NCBI GenBank assembly: GCA_964589725.1
Contig: CAZPUJ010000448.1
Coordinates: forward strand, 1-11,056
Reading direction: 5' to 3'
Source: CAYSHJ01 sp964589725
GTDB lineage: Bacteria > Planctomycetota > Planctomycetia > Planctomycetales > Planctomycetaceae
Length of the DNA: 11,056 nucleotides
How positions within the stretch are numbered: the first letter of the stretch is position 1; each line of letters opens with the position of its first letter. The position numbers and the translations under genes are program-made. Under the pieces are notes generated by a model. That model was not told where the DNA came from. It made no database searches and was given only the letters and a program-made list of their open reading frames with translations. Shown one piece after another: positions 5,438 through 11,056 of the stretch.

Positions 5438-6334
5438 TTACTTCTGCCCTGACAGCAGCCGTATGGCTTTATGGCCGTTGAGCGTTCCGGCCAGGGCGGA
5501 GAATCGCGGGCGGCCGTCGATGAGGACTTCAATCGCTTGGCCCGGAACGGTCTCGGTCAGGATCACATCACCGACCGAGAGCTTCGCCAAATCGGATCTG
5601 GACAGCGTTAGCGGCGCGAGTCTGGCCACGATCGTCGAACACTGCTGCAGAGACGCTGCGATCGGCGTGACGTCGGCCGGTTGAGCGATCTGAGGCGCTG
5701 CCGCATCAGCTGCGAAGGCTTCCGCGACCTCGCGAGGCAGAAGAAGGTCGATCGTTCCGCCGCCCTGCACGAATCGCACGTCAAACGAAAGTCGCAGCAG
5801 CCAAGTATTCGGCAGCCACGCCTCGGCGAAGGACGTTTCGCCCGGGGAAAGTTCTGTCAGCTCAACCGACGCCTCGGTCGTCGCGTGTTCGATGACGGAC
5901 TGACGCACGACGTCGGACAGACGTTTCGCAAGCTGCTGGTCGACATCGGTCAGCGGTCGGTGCTCGGTCGGTTCCTCGACACTCGGAGCGGATCGGCCGC
6001 CGAGCAGGCGATCGACAAAGGTCGCGACGAGCGACTGCGACAACACGACCGCAAGGGGCTCCAGCGAAAGGTTGGCTTGCCAGAAGCGAACGAGCGCTCG
6101 CGAGTCACTCGCGCTGCCAGTGGCTTCCGCCGTGAGAGCGTGACCGCCGCTCGGCTGCGCGCGAACGGCCACTCGCACGAGCGGTCGCAGCCGAGTGGTC
6201 AACGTCCGCGCGAATTCGTCGGCGAAGCGTTGCCAGCGAACGGTCGCGGTACGATTGGACAACACCGGCGCGGGCTGCTCGTGCAAGGCCGGTCCCAACA
6301 ATGCCACCAATTCCGACGGACTCAGCGATGCCAT
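5438..6334 (-). CDS. fliM: FliM-like flagellar motor switch protein (SpoA C-terminal domain)
   Basis: FliM forms part of the cytoplasmic C-ring that sets the direction of flagellar rotation and binds phospho-CheY. The protein has 298 residues, slightly short for FliM (about 320-350). The ATG at 6334 has a full AGGAGG six bases upstream. LSPSELVALLGPA at 4-16 resembles the N-terminal LSQxEIDALL segment that binds CheY. The middle domain contains LVATFVDRLLGG at 102-113, followed by LTDVDQQLAKRL, as in FliM. The C-terminus, about 225-296, has SDLAKLSVGDVI and IEVLIDGRPRFSALAGTLNG, the SpoA (FliN/FliM) fold. The assignment rests on motifs; divergence is substantial, and a type III secretion SctQ-like role is a weaker alternative. 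No other flagellar gene is in the window. It lies between proA and infC on the same strand. Confidence 0.8.
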   Translation of the reverse strand: MASLSPSELVALLGPALHEQPAPVLSNRTATVRWQRFADEFARTLTTRLRPLVRVAVRAQPSGGHALTAEATGSASDSRALVRFWQANLSLEPLAVVLSQSLVATFVDRLLGGRSAPSVEEPTEHRPLTDVDQQLAKRLSDVVRQSVIEHATTEASVELTELSPGETSFAEAWLPNTWLLRLSFDVRFVQGGGTIDLLLPREVAEAFAADAAAPQIAQPADVTPIAASLQQCSTIVARLAPLTLSRSDLAKLSVGDVILTETVPGQAIEVLIDGRPRFSALAGTLNGHKAIRLLSGQK

Positions 6335-6369
6335 CCGTGGCCTCCTGGGTAGACCAAGCCCACCCTAAC

Positions 6370-6384
6370 GCGGGCCTCGCCCGC
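6370..6384. repeat. small GC-rich hairpin upstream of the FliM-like gene
   Basis: GCGGGC (6370-6375) and GCCCGC (6379-6384) form a perfect 6-bp stem with a CTC loop. It sits next to the larger 6391-6423 palindrome, making a tandem hairpin pair between proA and the FliM-like gene. Confidence 0.45.
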
Positions 6385-6390
6385 AATCTT

Positions 6391-6423
6391 GTTCCCTCTC
6401 CCCCGCGGCGGGGGAGAGGGAAC
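6391..6423. repeat. long GC-rich palindrome (CCCTCTCCCCC type) between proA and the FliM-like gene
   Basis: GTTCCCTCTCCCCCGC at 6391-6406 is perfectly mirrored at 6408-6423, giving a 16-bp inverted repeat around a single central base; a physical hairpin would have about 14 pairs and a 5-base loop. On the minus strand it lies about 40 bases past the proA stop, where a terminator would fall, but it is followed by AAGATTGCG and not a T-run. CCCTCTCCC / GGGAGAGGG palindromes occur as dispersed repeats in many high-GC bacteria, so it is probably a REP-like element that may also stop or stabilise the proA transcript. Confidence 0.65.
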
Positions 6424-6462
6424 CACTTGGGTGCACGGCGCGCCAAATTCACACCGAAAACT

Positions 6463-7722
6463 CTAACCGCGCACCTGTCCTTGTCCGTGTACGACCCACT
6501 TATAACTGGTCAGCTCGCGCAGTCCGCACGGGCCGCGCGCGTGAAACTTATCCGTACTGATGCCGATCTCGGCTCCCAAGCCGTACTCGCCGCCGTCGTT
6601 GAACCGCGTACTGCAATTGACATGCACCGCCGCTGAATCGACTTCACGGCAGAACCGCTCCGCCGCGTGCAAATCGTTGGTCACGATCGCGTCGGTGTGA
6701 TGCGAACTGAAATCGTTGATGTGCCGGATCACGTCGTCGAGCGAGTCGACGACCTTCACCGACATCTTCAGGTCGAGGAACTCCGTGCGAAAATCCTGTT
6801 CGGTCGCGGTGACGCCGTGAGGGATCAGTTCCAGCGATCGCGGACAGCAACGCAACTCGACCCCTTTCGTGCCGAGAGCCTGACTCGCACGCGGCAAAAA
6901 CGCCGGCGCGATGCTGGCATGAACCAAGAGACACTCGGCGGCGTTACACACGCTGGGACGTTGGCATTTGCTGTTGATCAGGATTTCTTCCGCCATCTCG
7001 ATGTCCGCGGCGCGGTCGACGTACACGTGGCAAATCCCGTCAAAATGCTTAAGAACCGGCATCGTCGCTTCGGCGGCGACTCGCTCGATCAGCGATTTGC
7101 CACCGCGCGGGATCGTGATGTCGATCAATTCGTGCAGTTGCAAGAAGTGTCCGACAGCGTCGCGATCGGTCGTCTCGACCAACTGCACGGCGTCGACCGG
7201 CAAGCCGACATCTCGCAACGCATCGGCGAGCACTTTGTGCAAAGCGACGTTGCTGTGAAACGCCTCTTTGCCACCGCGCAGGATCACGGCGTTGCCGCTC
7301 TTAACGCACAGCGCCGCCGCGTCAACGGTCACGTTGGGGCGGGACTCGTAAATGAAGAAGACAACTCCCAGCGGCACGCGCACGCGAGTCACCAGCAAAC
7401 CGTTTGGGCGGACGTTGCCGTCGATGACCTCACCGATCGGATCGGGCAGCATCGCGATCTGTTCGAGCGTCTCCGCGACATCATTCAGCCGCGAGGCATT
7501 AAGCCGCAGGCGGTCAATCTCGGCGGAGGTCAGCCCAAACTCCGGAGCCTTGTCGACGTCTTGCCGATTCGCGGCGATCAGCTCGCCCGAGCGGCTGCAC
7601 AACAACTCGGCCGACCGCTGCAACCAGGCGTTTTTCTGCTGTCCCGTCGCGCAGACCAACCTTTGCGACGCTTCTTTCGAGCGCCGAGCAGTTTCAAGGA
7701 CGTATTGCTGAAGGTTCTGCAT
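6463..7722 (-). CDS. proA: gamma-glutamyl phosphate reductase
   Basis: ProA reduces gamma-glutamyl phosphate with NADPH to glutamate-5-semialdehyde, the second step of proline synthesis from glutamate, in the cytoplasm. The protein has 419 residues, exactly the family size, and belongs to the aldehyde dehydrogenase superfamily. Recognisable blocks are VPLGVVFFIYESRPNVTVDA at 116-135, KSGNAVILRGGKEA at 141-154, IPRGGKSLIE at 204-213, and KCQRPSVCNAAE at 252-263, which carries the catalytic Cys259. The C-terminal FNDGGEYGLGAEIGIST and HARGPCGLRELTSYKWV are also typical. The start at 7722 matches the normal N-terminus, though no strong Shine-Dalgarno is seen. It lies 52 bases after the SGNH-like gene on the same strand, so the two may be co-transcribed; proB is not in the window. 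Confidence 0.97.
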   Translation of the reverse strand: MQNLQQYVLETARRSKEASQRLVCATGQQKNAWLQRSAELLCSRSGELIAANRQDVDKAPEFGLTSAEIDRLRLNASRLNDVAETLEQIAMLPDPIGEVIDGNVRPNGLLVTRVRVPLGVVFFIYESRPNVTVDAAALCVKSGNAVILRGGKEAFHSNVALHKVLADALRDVGLPVDAVQLVETTDRDAVGHFLQLHELIDITIPRGGKSLIERVAAEATMPVLKHFDGICHVYVDRAADIEMAEEILINSKCQRPSVCNAAECLLVHASIAPAFLPRASQALGTKGVELRCCPRSLELIPHGVTATEQDFRTEFLDLKMSVKVVDSLDDVIRHINDFSSHHTDAIVTNDLHAAERFCREVDSAAVHVNCSTRFNDGGEYGLGAEIGISTDKFHARGPCGLRELTSYKWVVHGQGQVRG

Positions 7723-7774
7723 GACATCCGATCAATCATCGTCAGCGGAGTATCCGGCGAATCGCGGCGACGTG

Positions 7775-9004
7775 TCAACGTGGGCCGGACGAAGGTTGTG
7801 GGCCGGACGAAGGTTCGGGAGCAGCACTTGCCGTCGGCGGCGGGATCGAGTGGGAATTCGCTTCCAGGAAGGTCGCGACCGTTGTGGCGTATAGTTCGTG
7901 TCCGGCCGGCGACAAGGCTGGAGCGTTGTGAAGGAACAGCCGGTCGGGATTCGGCTCGCTGCGAAACGCTCCCGAGCAGTCGCACAGCGCGAGGTTGCGT
8001 TGCTTCGCGAACTCACCTAGCAGTCGGAACGGCAACGGACCTTTGAAGTGAGTCCCGGTCGAAATACCGGCCGCCTCGCGAATACCCGGACCGGAACTGG
8101 CCATCGCCGAGACTTGCCACGGAGCCGGACAGGTTGTGACCAACAAACGGCTCGACATGACCGAGGCGGCTTGGCTGACATCCCCCAGCGACGCGAACGT
8201 CTGTTGGATGTACTGCGACCAATCGGGCGGTTGATCCGCCAGCCAAGCGTACTTACCGAGCGGATGATCGATGTCGAGACTCGACTCATCGGGACGTTGG
8301 CGTCGCCAGAATTTGGCCAGTTCCCGCTGAGCGAACTTGGCGATCAAGAAGTGATCTCCCCACTGCTGTCCGACGCCACGCACCGGTTTTTCAAGCAGCG
8401 GATTCGGACAGGCCAGCGGCTCGTCGCCGCGACCAAGCAGCGTGTGTCGTCGAAGCAAATAATCGTCCGCGACGTCCGTCATGTCGAAGTGACAAATCAC
8501 CAGGTCGGGCCGCAAGGCGCTCAGTTCGTGCTTTAGCCGCAGCGCCGCCAGCAACGGACAATCGCCGGGCACGGCCCCGTTCAGCACCTCCACCGGCTGT
8601 CGCAGCGACTTCCGCAATTGCTCTTCCAGCCGAGCGGCAAACGTGTCGCCGTCCGCGACCTCCAATCCAACCATCGTCTCGTCGCCGACGACGAGCACTC
8701 GCACCAACCCCGTCGGCTTGGGCACGACCGGCTCCGGCCCGCGCATGCCGAAACTATTGGTCTGCGTTTCGAACGGCTCGCCCGTGTCGGGATTCTTCGC
8801 GGTGATTCTCCGCAGCGGCTTAAGCTGACGATGTGTCGTCCACGACGGCGCGAGCAGGTCGGATCGCGGATCGCTCGACAGCAACGGCCGCCCGGCCCGG
8901 AATTCCTGCCAGCGCAGCCACACCTCGGCCACGCAAGGCAGCAGTGCCAGCACCAGCACGGCCAGCAAAACTGGCTTAAAGAATTGACTCAGTCGGCGAA
9001 TCAT
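7775..9004 (-). CDS. membrane-anchored SGNH-hydrolase-like protein, probably inactive
   Basis: The protein has 409 residues from the ATG at 9004, which has CGGGA eight bases upstream; the frame extends to 9250, but that part is not protein-like. Residues 1-30 (MIRRLSQFFKPVLLAVLVLALL) form an N-terminal membrane anchor, so the rest is probably periplasmic. The order of blocks follows SGNH/GDSL hydrolases: NSFGMRGPE near 83, VLVVGDETMVGLEV near 103 (block I), VLNGAVPGD near 140 (block II), LVICHFDMTDVADDY near 168 (block III) and LSPAGHELYA near 364 (block V). The catalytic Ser of GDS is Glu here, the block III Asn is Thr, and the usual DxxH before LSPAGH reads NAPA. The enzyme is therefore probably inactive or uses different chemistry. 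The C-terminus is a Pro/Ser/Ala-rich tail with a duplicated PSSGP unit. Confidence 0.75.
   Translation of the reverse strand: MIRRLSQFFKPVLLAVLVLALLPCVAEVWLRWQEFRAGRPLLSSDPRSDLLAPSWTTHRQLKPLRRITAKNPDTGEPFETQTNSFGMRGPEPVVPKPTGLVRVLVVGDETMVGLEVADGDTFAARLEEQLRKSLRQPVEVLNGAVPGDCPLLAALRLKHELSALRPDLVICHFDMTDVADDYLLRRHTLLGRGDEPLACPNPLLEKPVRGVGQQWGDHFLIAKFAQRELAKFWRRQRPDESSLDIDHPLGKYAWLADQPPDWSQYIQQTFASLGDVSQAASVMSSRLLVTTCPAPWQVSAMASSGPGIREAAGISTGTHFKGPLPFRLLGEFAKQRNLALCDCSGAFRSEPNPDRLFLHNAPALSPAGHELYATTVATFLEANSHSIPPPTASAAPEPSSGPQPSSGPR
7780..7815. repeat. perfect tandem duplication of an 18-bp unit
   Basis: The 18-base unit GTGGGCCGGACGAAGGTT occurs twice, back to back, at 7780-7797 and 7798-7815. 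It falls in the last codons of the SGNH-like gene, keeps the frame (18 = 6 codons), and encodes a repeated PSSGP-Q/R at the C-terminus. It looks like a recent slippage event. Confidence 0.85.
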
Positions 9005-9100
9005 CCCTGATTCCCGTAACACGCCTCGGACCCGCGAAAAAGCGATCAATGGTAGGGCTGTTTGGAAAATCGACACAAGACGAGTTGCGTGAGGCTCGTG

Positions 9101-9126
9101 ACTCCGTGAATCGGCTGACTCGGAGT
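9101..9126. other. short inverted repeat in the divergent region before coaD
   Basis: ACTCCG (9101-9106) and CGGAGT (9121-9126) are exact reverse complements with 14 bases between. The region 9005-9267 separates the leftward SGNH-like gene from rightward coaD. Apart from this repeat and the 9208-9247 palindromes I see no gene and no convincing promoter there. Confidence 0.3.
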
Positions 9127-9207
9127 TTGGTGATGACTTAGCAATCCGCGACCATCGTGTTTGTGGGCAAATTGACGTGGAATTGGCTAAGCTGCCGCGC
9201 AAAGTGA

Positions 9208-9247
9208 GGCAGGTTTTCAACCTGCCCAGTCGGTTGAAAATCTGTCC
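9208..9247. repeat. GGCAGGTT palindrome with a degenerate inverted second copy upstream of coaD
   Basis: GGCAGGTT (9208-9215), loop TTC, and AACCTGCC (9219-9226) form a perfect 8-bp stem. Five bases on, GGTTGAAAATCTGTCC (9232-9247) is a two-mismatch copy of the same element in reverse orientation (expected GGTTGAAAACCTGCC). The unit resembles dispersed intergenic palindromes of planctomycetes. It lies just before the coaD ribosome binding site and could affect coaD mRNA folding. Confidence 0.6.
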
Positions 9248-9267
9248 CACGATGCGAAAGGCCGACG

Positions 9268-9792
9268 ATGTCCGAACTCAATCCGCGACACGCCGCGTAC
9301 GTCGGCAGCTTCGACCCATTGACGCTGGGGCATTTGGACATCATCCGCCGCGGGGCGAGCTTGTTCGAGATGTTGACGGTGGGCATCGGCATTAACCCGG
9401 AAAAAAAACCGCTGCTTTCGCCGGAAGAGCGTGAATCGATGGTTCGGCAAGTGCTCGTGCCGTTTCGCAACGTCGAGGTGAAATGCTTTGAGGGTCTGAC
9501 CGTGAACTTCGTGCGTTCATGCGGCGCGGCGGTCATGCTCCGCGGCCTCCGCACGCTGACCGACATCGAAATGGAGTTCACGATGACGCTGGCGAATCGA
9601 GCCCTCGACCCGGCGATTGAGACCGTGTTCCTCATGGCCAGCGAAAAGTACTCGCACATTTCCAGCAGCCTGATCAAGCAGATCGCCAGCCTGGGCCGCA
9701 ACGGCACCGCCGAACAACTCAAGTCGTTCCTCCCGCCGGAGATCATCGAGCCGACGTTGAAGAAGTTCGCCCCGGGCGATGCCGGCAAGTAG
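9268..9792 (+). CDS. coaD: phosphopantetheine adenylyltransferase
   Basis: CoaD transfers AMP from ATP to 4'-phosphopantetheine, making dephospho-CoA in the fourth step of coenzyme A synthesis, in the cytoplasm. The protein has 174 residues, slightly longer than the common 160 because of a C-terminal tail (EPTLKKFAPGDAGK). The nucleotidyltransferase signature GSFDPLTLGHLDIIRR spans 13-28, with the TLGH motif at 19-22. LRGLRTLTDIEMEF at 91-104 and FLMASEKYSHISSSLIKQIA at 121-140 are the other diagnostic blocks; the latter holds the ISSSLIK form of the usual ISSTxxR motif. The ATG at 9268 has AAAGG six bases upstream. It is a single gene on the plus strand, divergent from the SGNH-like gene. 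A near-palindrome follows directly after its stop codon. Confidence 0.97.
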   Translation: MSELNPRHAAYVGSFDPLTLGHLDIIRRGASLFEMLTVGIGINPEKKPLLSPEERESMVRQVLVPFRNVEVKCFEGLTVNFVRSCGAAVMLRGLRTLTDIEMEFTMTLANRALDPAIETVFLMASEKYSHISSSLIKQIASLGRNGTAEQLKSFLPPEIIEPTLKKFAPGDAGK

Positions 9793-9816
9793 GTCGGACG
9801 CCTACGCCTGGCCGAC
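9793..9816 (+). terminator. possible terminator or repeat palindrome after coaD
   Basis: GTCGGAC (9793-9799) and GGCCGAC (9810-9816) form a stem of six pairs with one mismatch, starting at the base after the coaD stop codon. No T-run follows, so termination is uncertain. It resembles the GTCGGAC-type palindromes seen after many planctomycete genes. Confidence 0.35.
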
Positions 9817-9837
9817 AAGTTGCTCGATTGCCTGGTT

Positions 9838-9852
9838 CTGAACAAGGTTCAG
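9838..9852. promoter_or_regulatory. operator-like palindrome before the M56 fragment
   Basis: CTGAAC (9838-9843), AAG, and GTTCAG (9847-9852) form a perfect 6-bp inverted repeat 22 bases before the ATG of the truncated M56 gene. It does not match the TACA-TGTA form of BlaI/MecI operators, and no BlaI-type gene lies next to it. Confidence 0.3.
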
Positions 9853-9874
9853 TAAGTTCGCAAAGGGATCTCAC

Positions 9875-9995
9875 ATGATTTGGCTGCCCAAAATGATTCA
9901 AGAGCGGCTGGTGATCGTGCTGGCTCATTTCGTTTGGCAGGGTGTCGCCATCGCGGCGATGCTCGTGGCGTTGGGCTGCGGCGTGCGAGTGAGAA
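9875..9995 (+). pseudogene. 5' remnant of an M56 (BlaR1/MecR1-type) peptidase gene
   Basis: About 40 codons remain of what looks like an M56-family membrane metallopeptidase, a family that includes the antibiotic sensors BlaR1 and MecR1. The start at 9875 keeps a good ribosome binding site (AAGGGA six bases upstream). The peptide MIWLPKMIQERLVIVLAHFV followed by WQGVAIAAMLVALG carries the hallmark first transmembrane helix with H-F-x-W-Q-G. After GCGVRVR, near 9995, the frame turns into serine- and arginine-rich nonsense that is only the antisense of the DUF1501 gene, ending at 10111. The remaining helices and the HExxH zinc site are absent, so the gene is broken and presumably non-functional. 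No BlaI-type repressor gene, the usual partner, lies upstream. The breakpoint touches the terminator of the convergent gene, suggesting that a rearrangement brought the two together. Confidence 0.6.
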
Positions 9996-10017
9996 AATCC
10001 TTCGCTTACGCGAGGAT
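9991..10017 (-). terminator. Rho-independent-like terminator of the DUF1501 gene
   Basis: On the minus strand, ATCCTCGC pairs with GCGAAGGAT (one bulged A) around a GTAA loop that holds the stop codon TAA, and TTTCTC follows directly. In plus coordinates the arms are 9997-10005 and 10010-10017. An 8-pair stem plus a short T-rich run fits a terminator overlapping the end of the gene. Confidence 0.5.
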
Positions 10018-11056
10018 GTCGGCGATCAGTTCGCCGCCTACGTCGGTCAGACGGAAATCGCGGCCGTTGAAGCGGTGGGTCAGCCTGGTGTGCTCCAGTC
10101 CGAGCAAGTGAAGCAACGTCGCGTGCAGGTCGTTGACGTGGACTTTATTTTCGACCGCCTTATAGCCGAAATCGTCGGTGGCTCCGTAATGGAAACCTCC
10201 TTTCACGCCGGCGCCGGCCAGCCAGATCGTGAAGCCGTTCGGGTTGTGGTCGCGGCCTTTCGCGCCTTGTGAATCCGACGTGCGGCCGAATTCGCCGCCC
10301 CAAATCACGAGCGTCGATTCCAACAGCCCACGCGATGCCAGGTCCGCGAGCAGTGCCGCAGCCGGCTGATCCGTGTGCAGCCCGCAGGAGCGGTGGTTGG
10401 TTTGCACGTCGCTGTGACAATCCCACGGAACGTCGTTCACGCTTCCGTCACCGCCGACGCCCTTGCCCGCGAAAATTTGCACGAATCGCACGCCCCGTTC
10501 GACGAGCCGCCGAGCGATCAAACATTGCCGTGCGAACGTCGCACACTCGGGCTGATCGAGGCCATACATCTTGTGAGTCGTGTCAGCTTCCTTGGAAAGA
10601 TCGAGTGCATCGGGAGCCGCCATCTGCATCCGATAGGCCAGCTCGTAGGAATTGATTCGCGCGGCGAGGTCATTCTGAGTCGGCCGCGTTGCCGCGTGCT
10701 CCTGATTCAACTGCCGGATCAAATCAAGTTGTGATCGTTGTTGCACGTCGCTGTGTTTCGCGTCGCGAGCCAGGTTGTCGATGGCCTCCTTGCGGCGAGC
10801 GTCTAGCGTCAAAGCCTGATAGCTCTTAGGAAGGAAACCCGCGGACCAAATCTGATCGTCGCCGCGCGGCCGCGTGTCGTGCAGCACGACGAACGACGGC
10901 AGGTTCTGGTTCTCCGCACCGAGGCCGTAGGTCAGCCAGGCTCCCATGCTCGGTAGTCCGGGGCGGTTGGTGCCGCACATCAATTCGATCGCCGCCGGAG
11001 CATGATTGTTTTGCCGCAAATACATCGAATGCAGGAAAGTCATCTTGTCAACATGC
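10006..11056 (-). CDS. DUF1501 family protein (N-terminus beyond window)
   Basis: About 350 C-terminal residues are visible and the frame is still open at the right edge (HVDK precedes the ATG at 11043), so that ATG is internal and the usual N-terminal third, often with a Tat signal, lies outside. DUF1501 proteins are related to the sulfatase/alkaline phosphatase fold, are exported, and are very numerous in Planctomycetes, often beside DUF1549/DUF1553 genes; their reaction is not established. Family features seen are LRQNNHAPA, RPGLPSMGAWLTYGLGAENQ, NLPSFVVLHD, ECATFARQCLIARRLVERGV, WDCHSDV, LVIWGGEFGRTSDSQGAKGRDHNP in two blocks, and the ending FNGRDFRLTDVGGELIADIL. The intact C-terminus ends inside a terminator-like hairpin. 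A partner gene, if any, would be to the right of the window. The gene is convergent with coaD and abuts the broken M56 gene. Confidence 0.92.
   Translation of the reverse strand, partial: HVDKMTFLHSMYLRQNNHAPAAIELMCGTNRPGLPSMGAWLTYGLGAENQNLPSFVVLHDTRPRGDDQIWSAGFLPKSYQALTLDARRKEAIDNLARDAKHSDVQQRSQLDLIRQLNQEHAATRPTQNDLAARINSYELAYRMQMAAPDALDLSKEADTTHKMYGLDQPECATFARQCLIARRLVERGVRFVQIFAGKGVGGDGSVNDVPWDCHSDVQTNHRSCGLHTDQPAAALLADLASRGLLESTLVIWGGEFGRTSDSQGAKGRDHNPNGFTIWLAGAGVKGGFHYGATDDFGYKAVENKVHVNDLHATLLHLLGLEHTRLTHRFNGRDFRLTDVGGELIADILA

Noticed and set aside
6667..8046. 459-codon plus-strand open frame
   Set aside because: It lies opposite proA and the end of the SGNH-like gene; its peptide is rich in R, H, Q and D with no family features, as expected for antisense of a high-GC coding region.
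9005..9250. 82-residue N-terminal extension of the SGNH-like protein
   Set aside because: The extension lacks protein-like character, crosses the coaD-side palindromes and would hide the N-terminal membrane anchor that begins at 9004.
9995..10111. Continuation of the M56-like frame into the DUF1501 region
   Set aside because: The peptide after codon 40 is only the antisense of the DUF1501 C-terminus and has no M56 features.
1..11056. CRISPR array, tRNA or rRNA genes, transposase, toxin-antitoxin or phage genes
   Set aside because: I looked for regularly spaced repeats, tRNA-like cloverleaf arms and typical mobile-element proteins and saw none; the repeats present are isolated palindromes.

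Overview
The window looks like a bacterial chromosome segment from a planctomycete. The case rests on three things: a DUF1501 protein (a family greatly expanded in Planctomycetes), a DUF1570-like lipoprotein, and short palindromic intergenic repeats of the kind common in that phylum. The G+C content is moderately high, and most start codons carry a recognisable GAGG/AGGA-type ribosome binding site. The genus cannot be told from the sequence.

Layout. Positions 1-1672 hold three genes on the minus strand: a secreted protein of unknown function cut by the window edge, a putative zinc-metallopeptidase-like lipoprotein, and a small membrane-anchored protein. A divergent intergenic region (1673-2005) with a long inverted repeat follows, then a DUF2878 membrane protein on the plus strand (2006-2701). 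A convergent gap with an 18-bp inverted repeat separates it from a long minus-strand block. Read in the direction of transcription (right to left), that block is an SGNH-hydrolase-like protein (9004-7775), proA (7722-6463), a FliM-like protein (6334-5438), infC (about 5300-4767), rpmI (4508-4308), rplT (4253-3891) and pheS (3796-2795). On the plus strand, coaD (9268-9792) is followed by the 5' end of an M56/BlaR1-type peptidase gene (from 9875). That gene breaks off near 9995, directly against the terminator of a convergent DUF1501 gene (11056-10006), which runs off the right edge.

How the genes work together. infC-rpmI-rplT-pheS is the classic translation operon: initiation factor 3, ribosomal proteins L35 and L20, and the phenylalanyl-tRNA synthetase alpha chain. 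A sigma70-like promoter and a stem-loop precede infC, whose start is best read as a rare ATC codon. pheT is not downstream of pheS; the operon ends there against a convergent gene. proA (proline synthesis) and coaD (coenzyme A synthesis) are ordinary housekeeping genes. The FliM-like gene stands apart from any other flagellar gene in the window.

No clearly new multi-gene system is visible. The points most worth a second look are the truncated M56 gene and its junction, the non-AUG infC start, the SGNH-like protein whose catalytic residues all seem replaced, the FliM-like gene among translation genes, the alternative hairpins after infC, and several families of intergenic palindromes.
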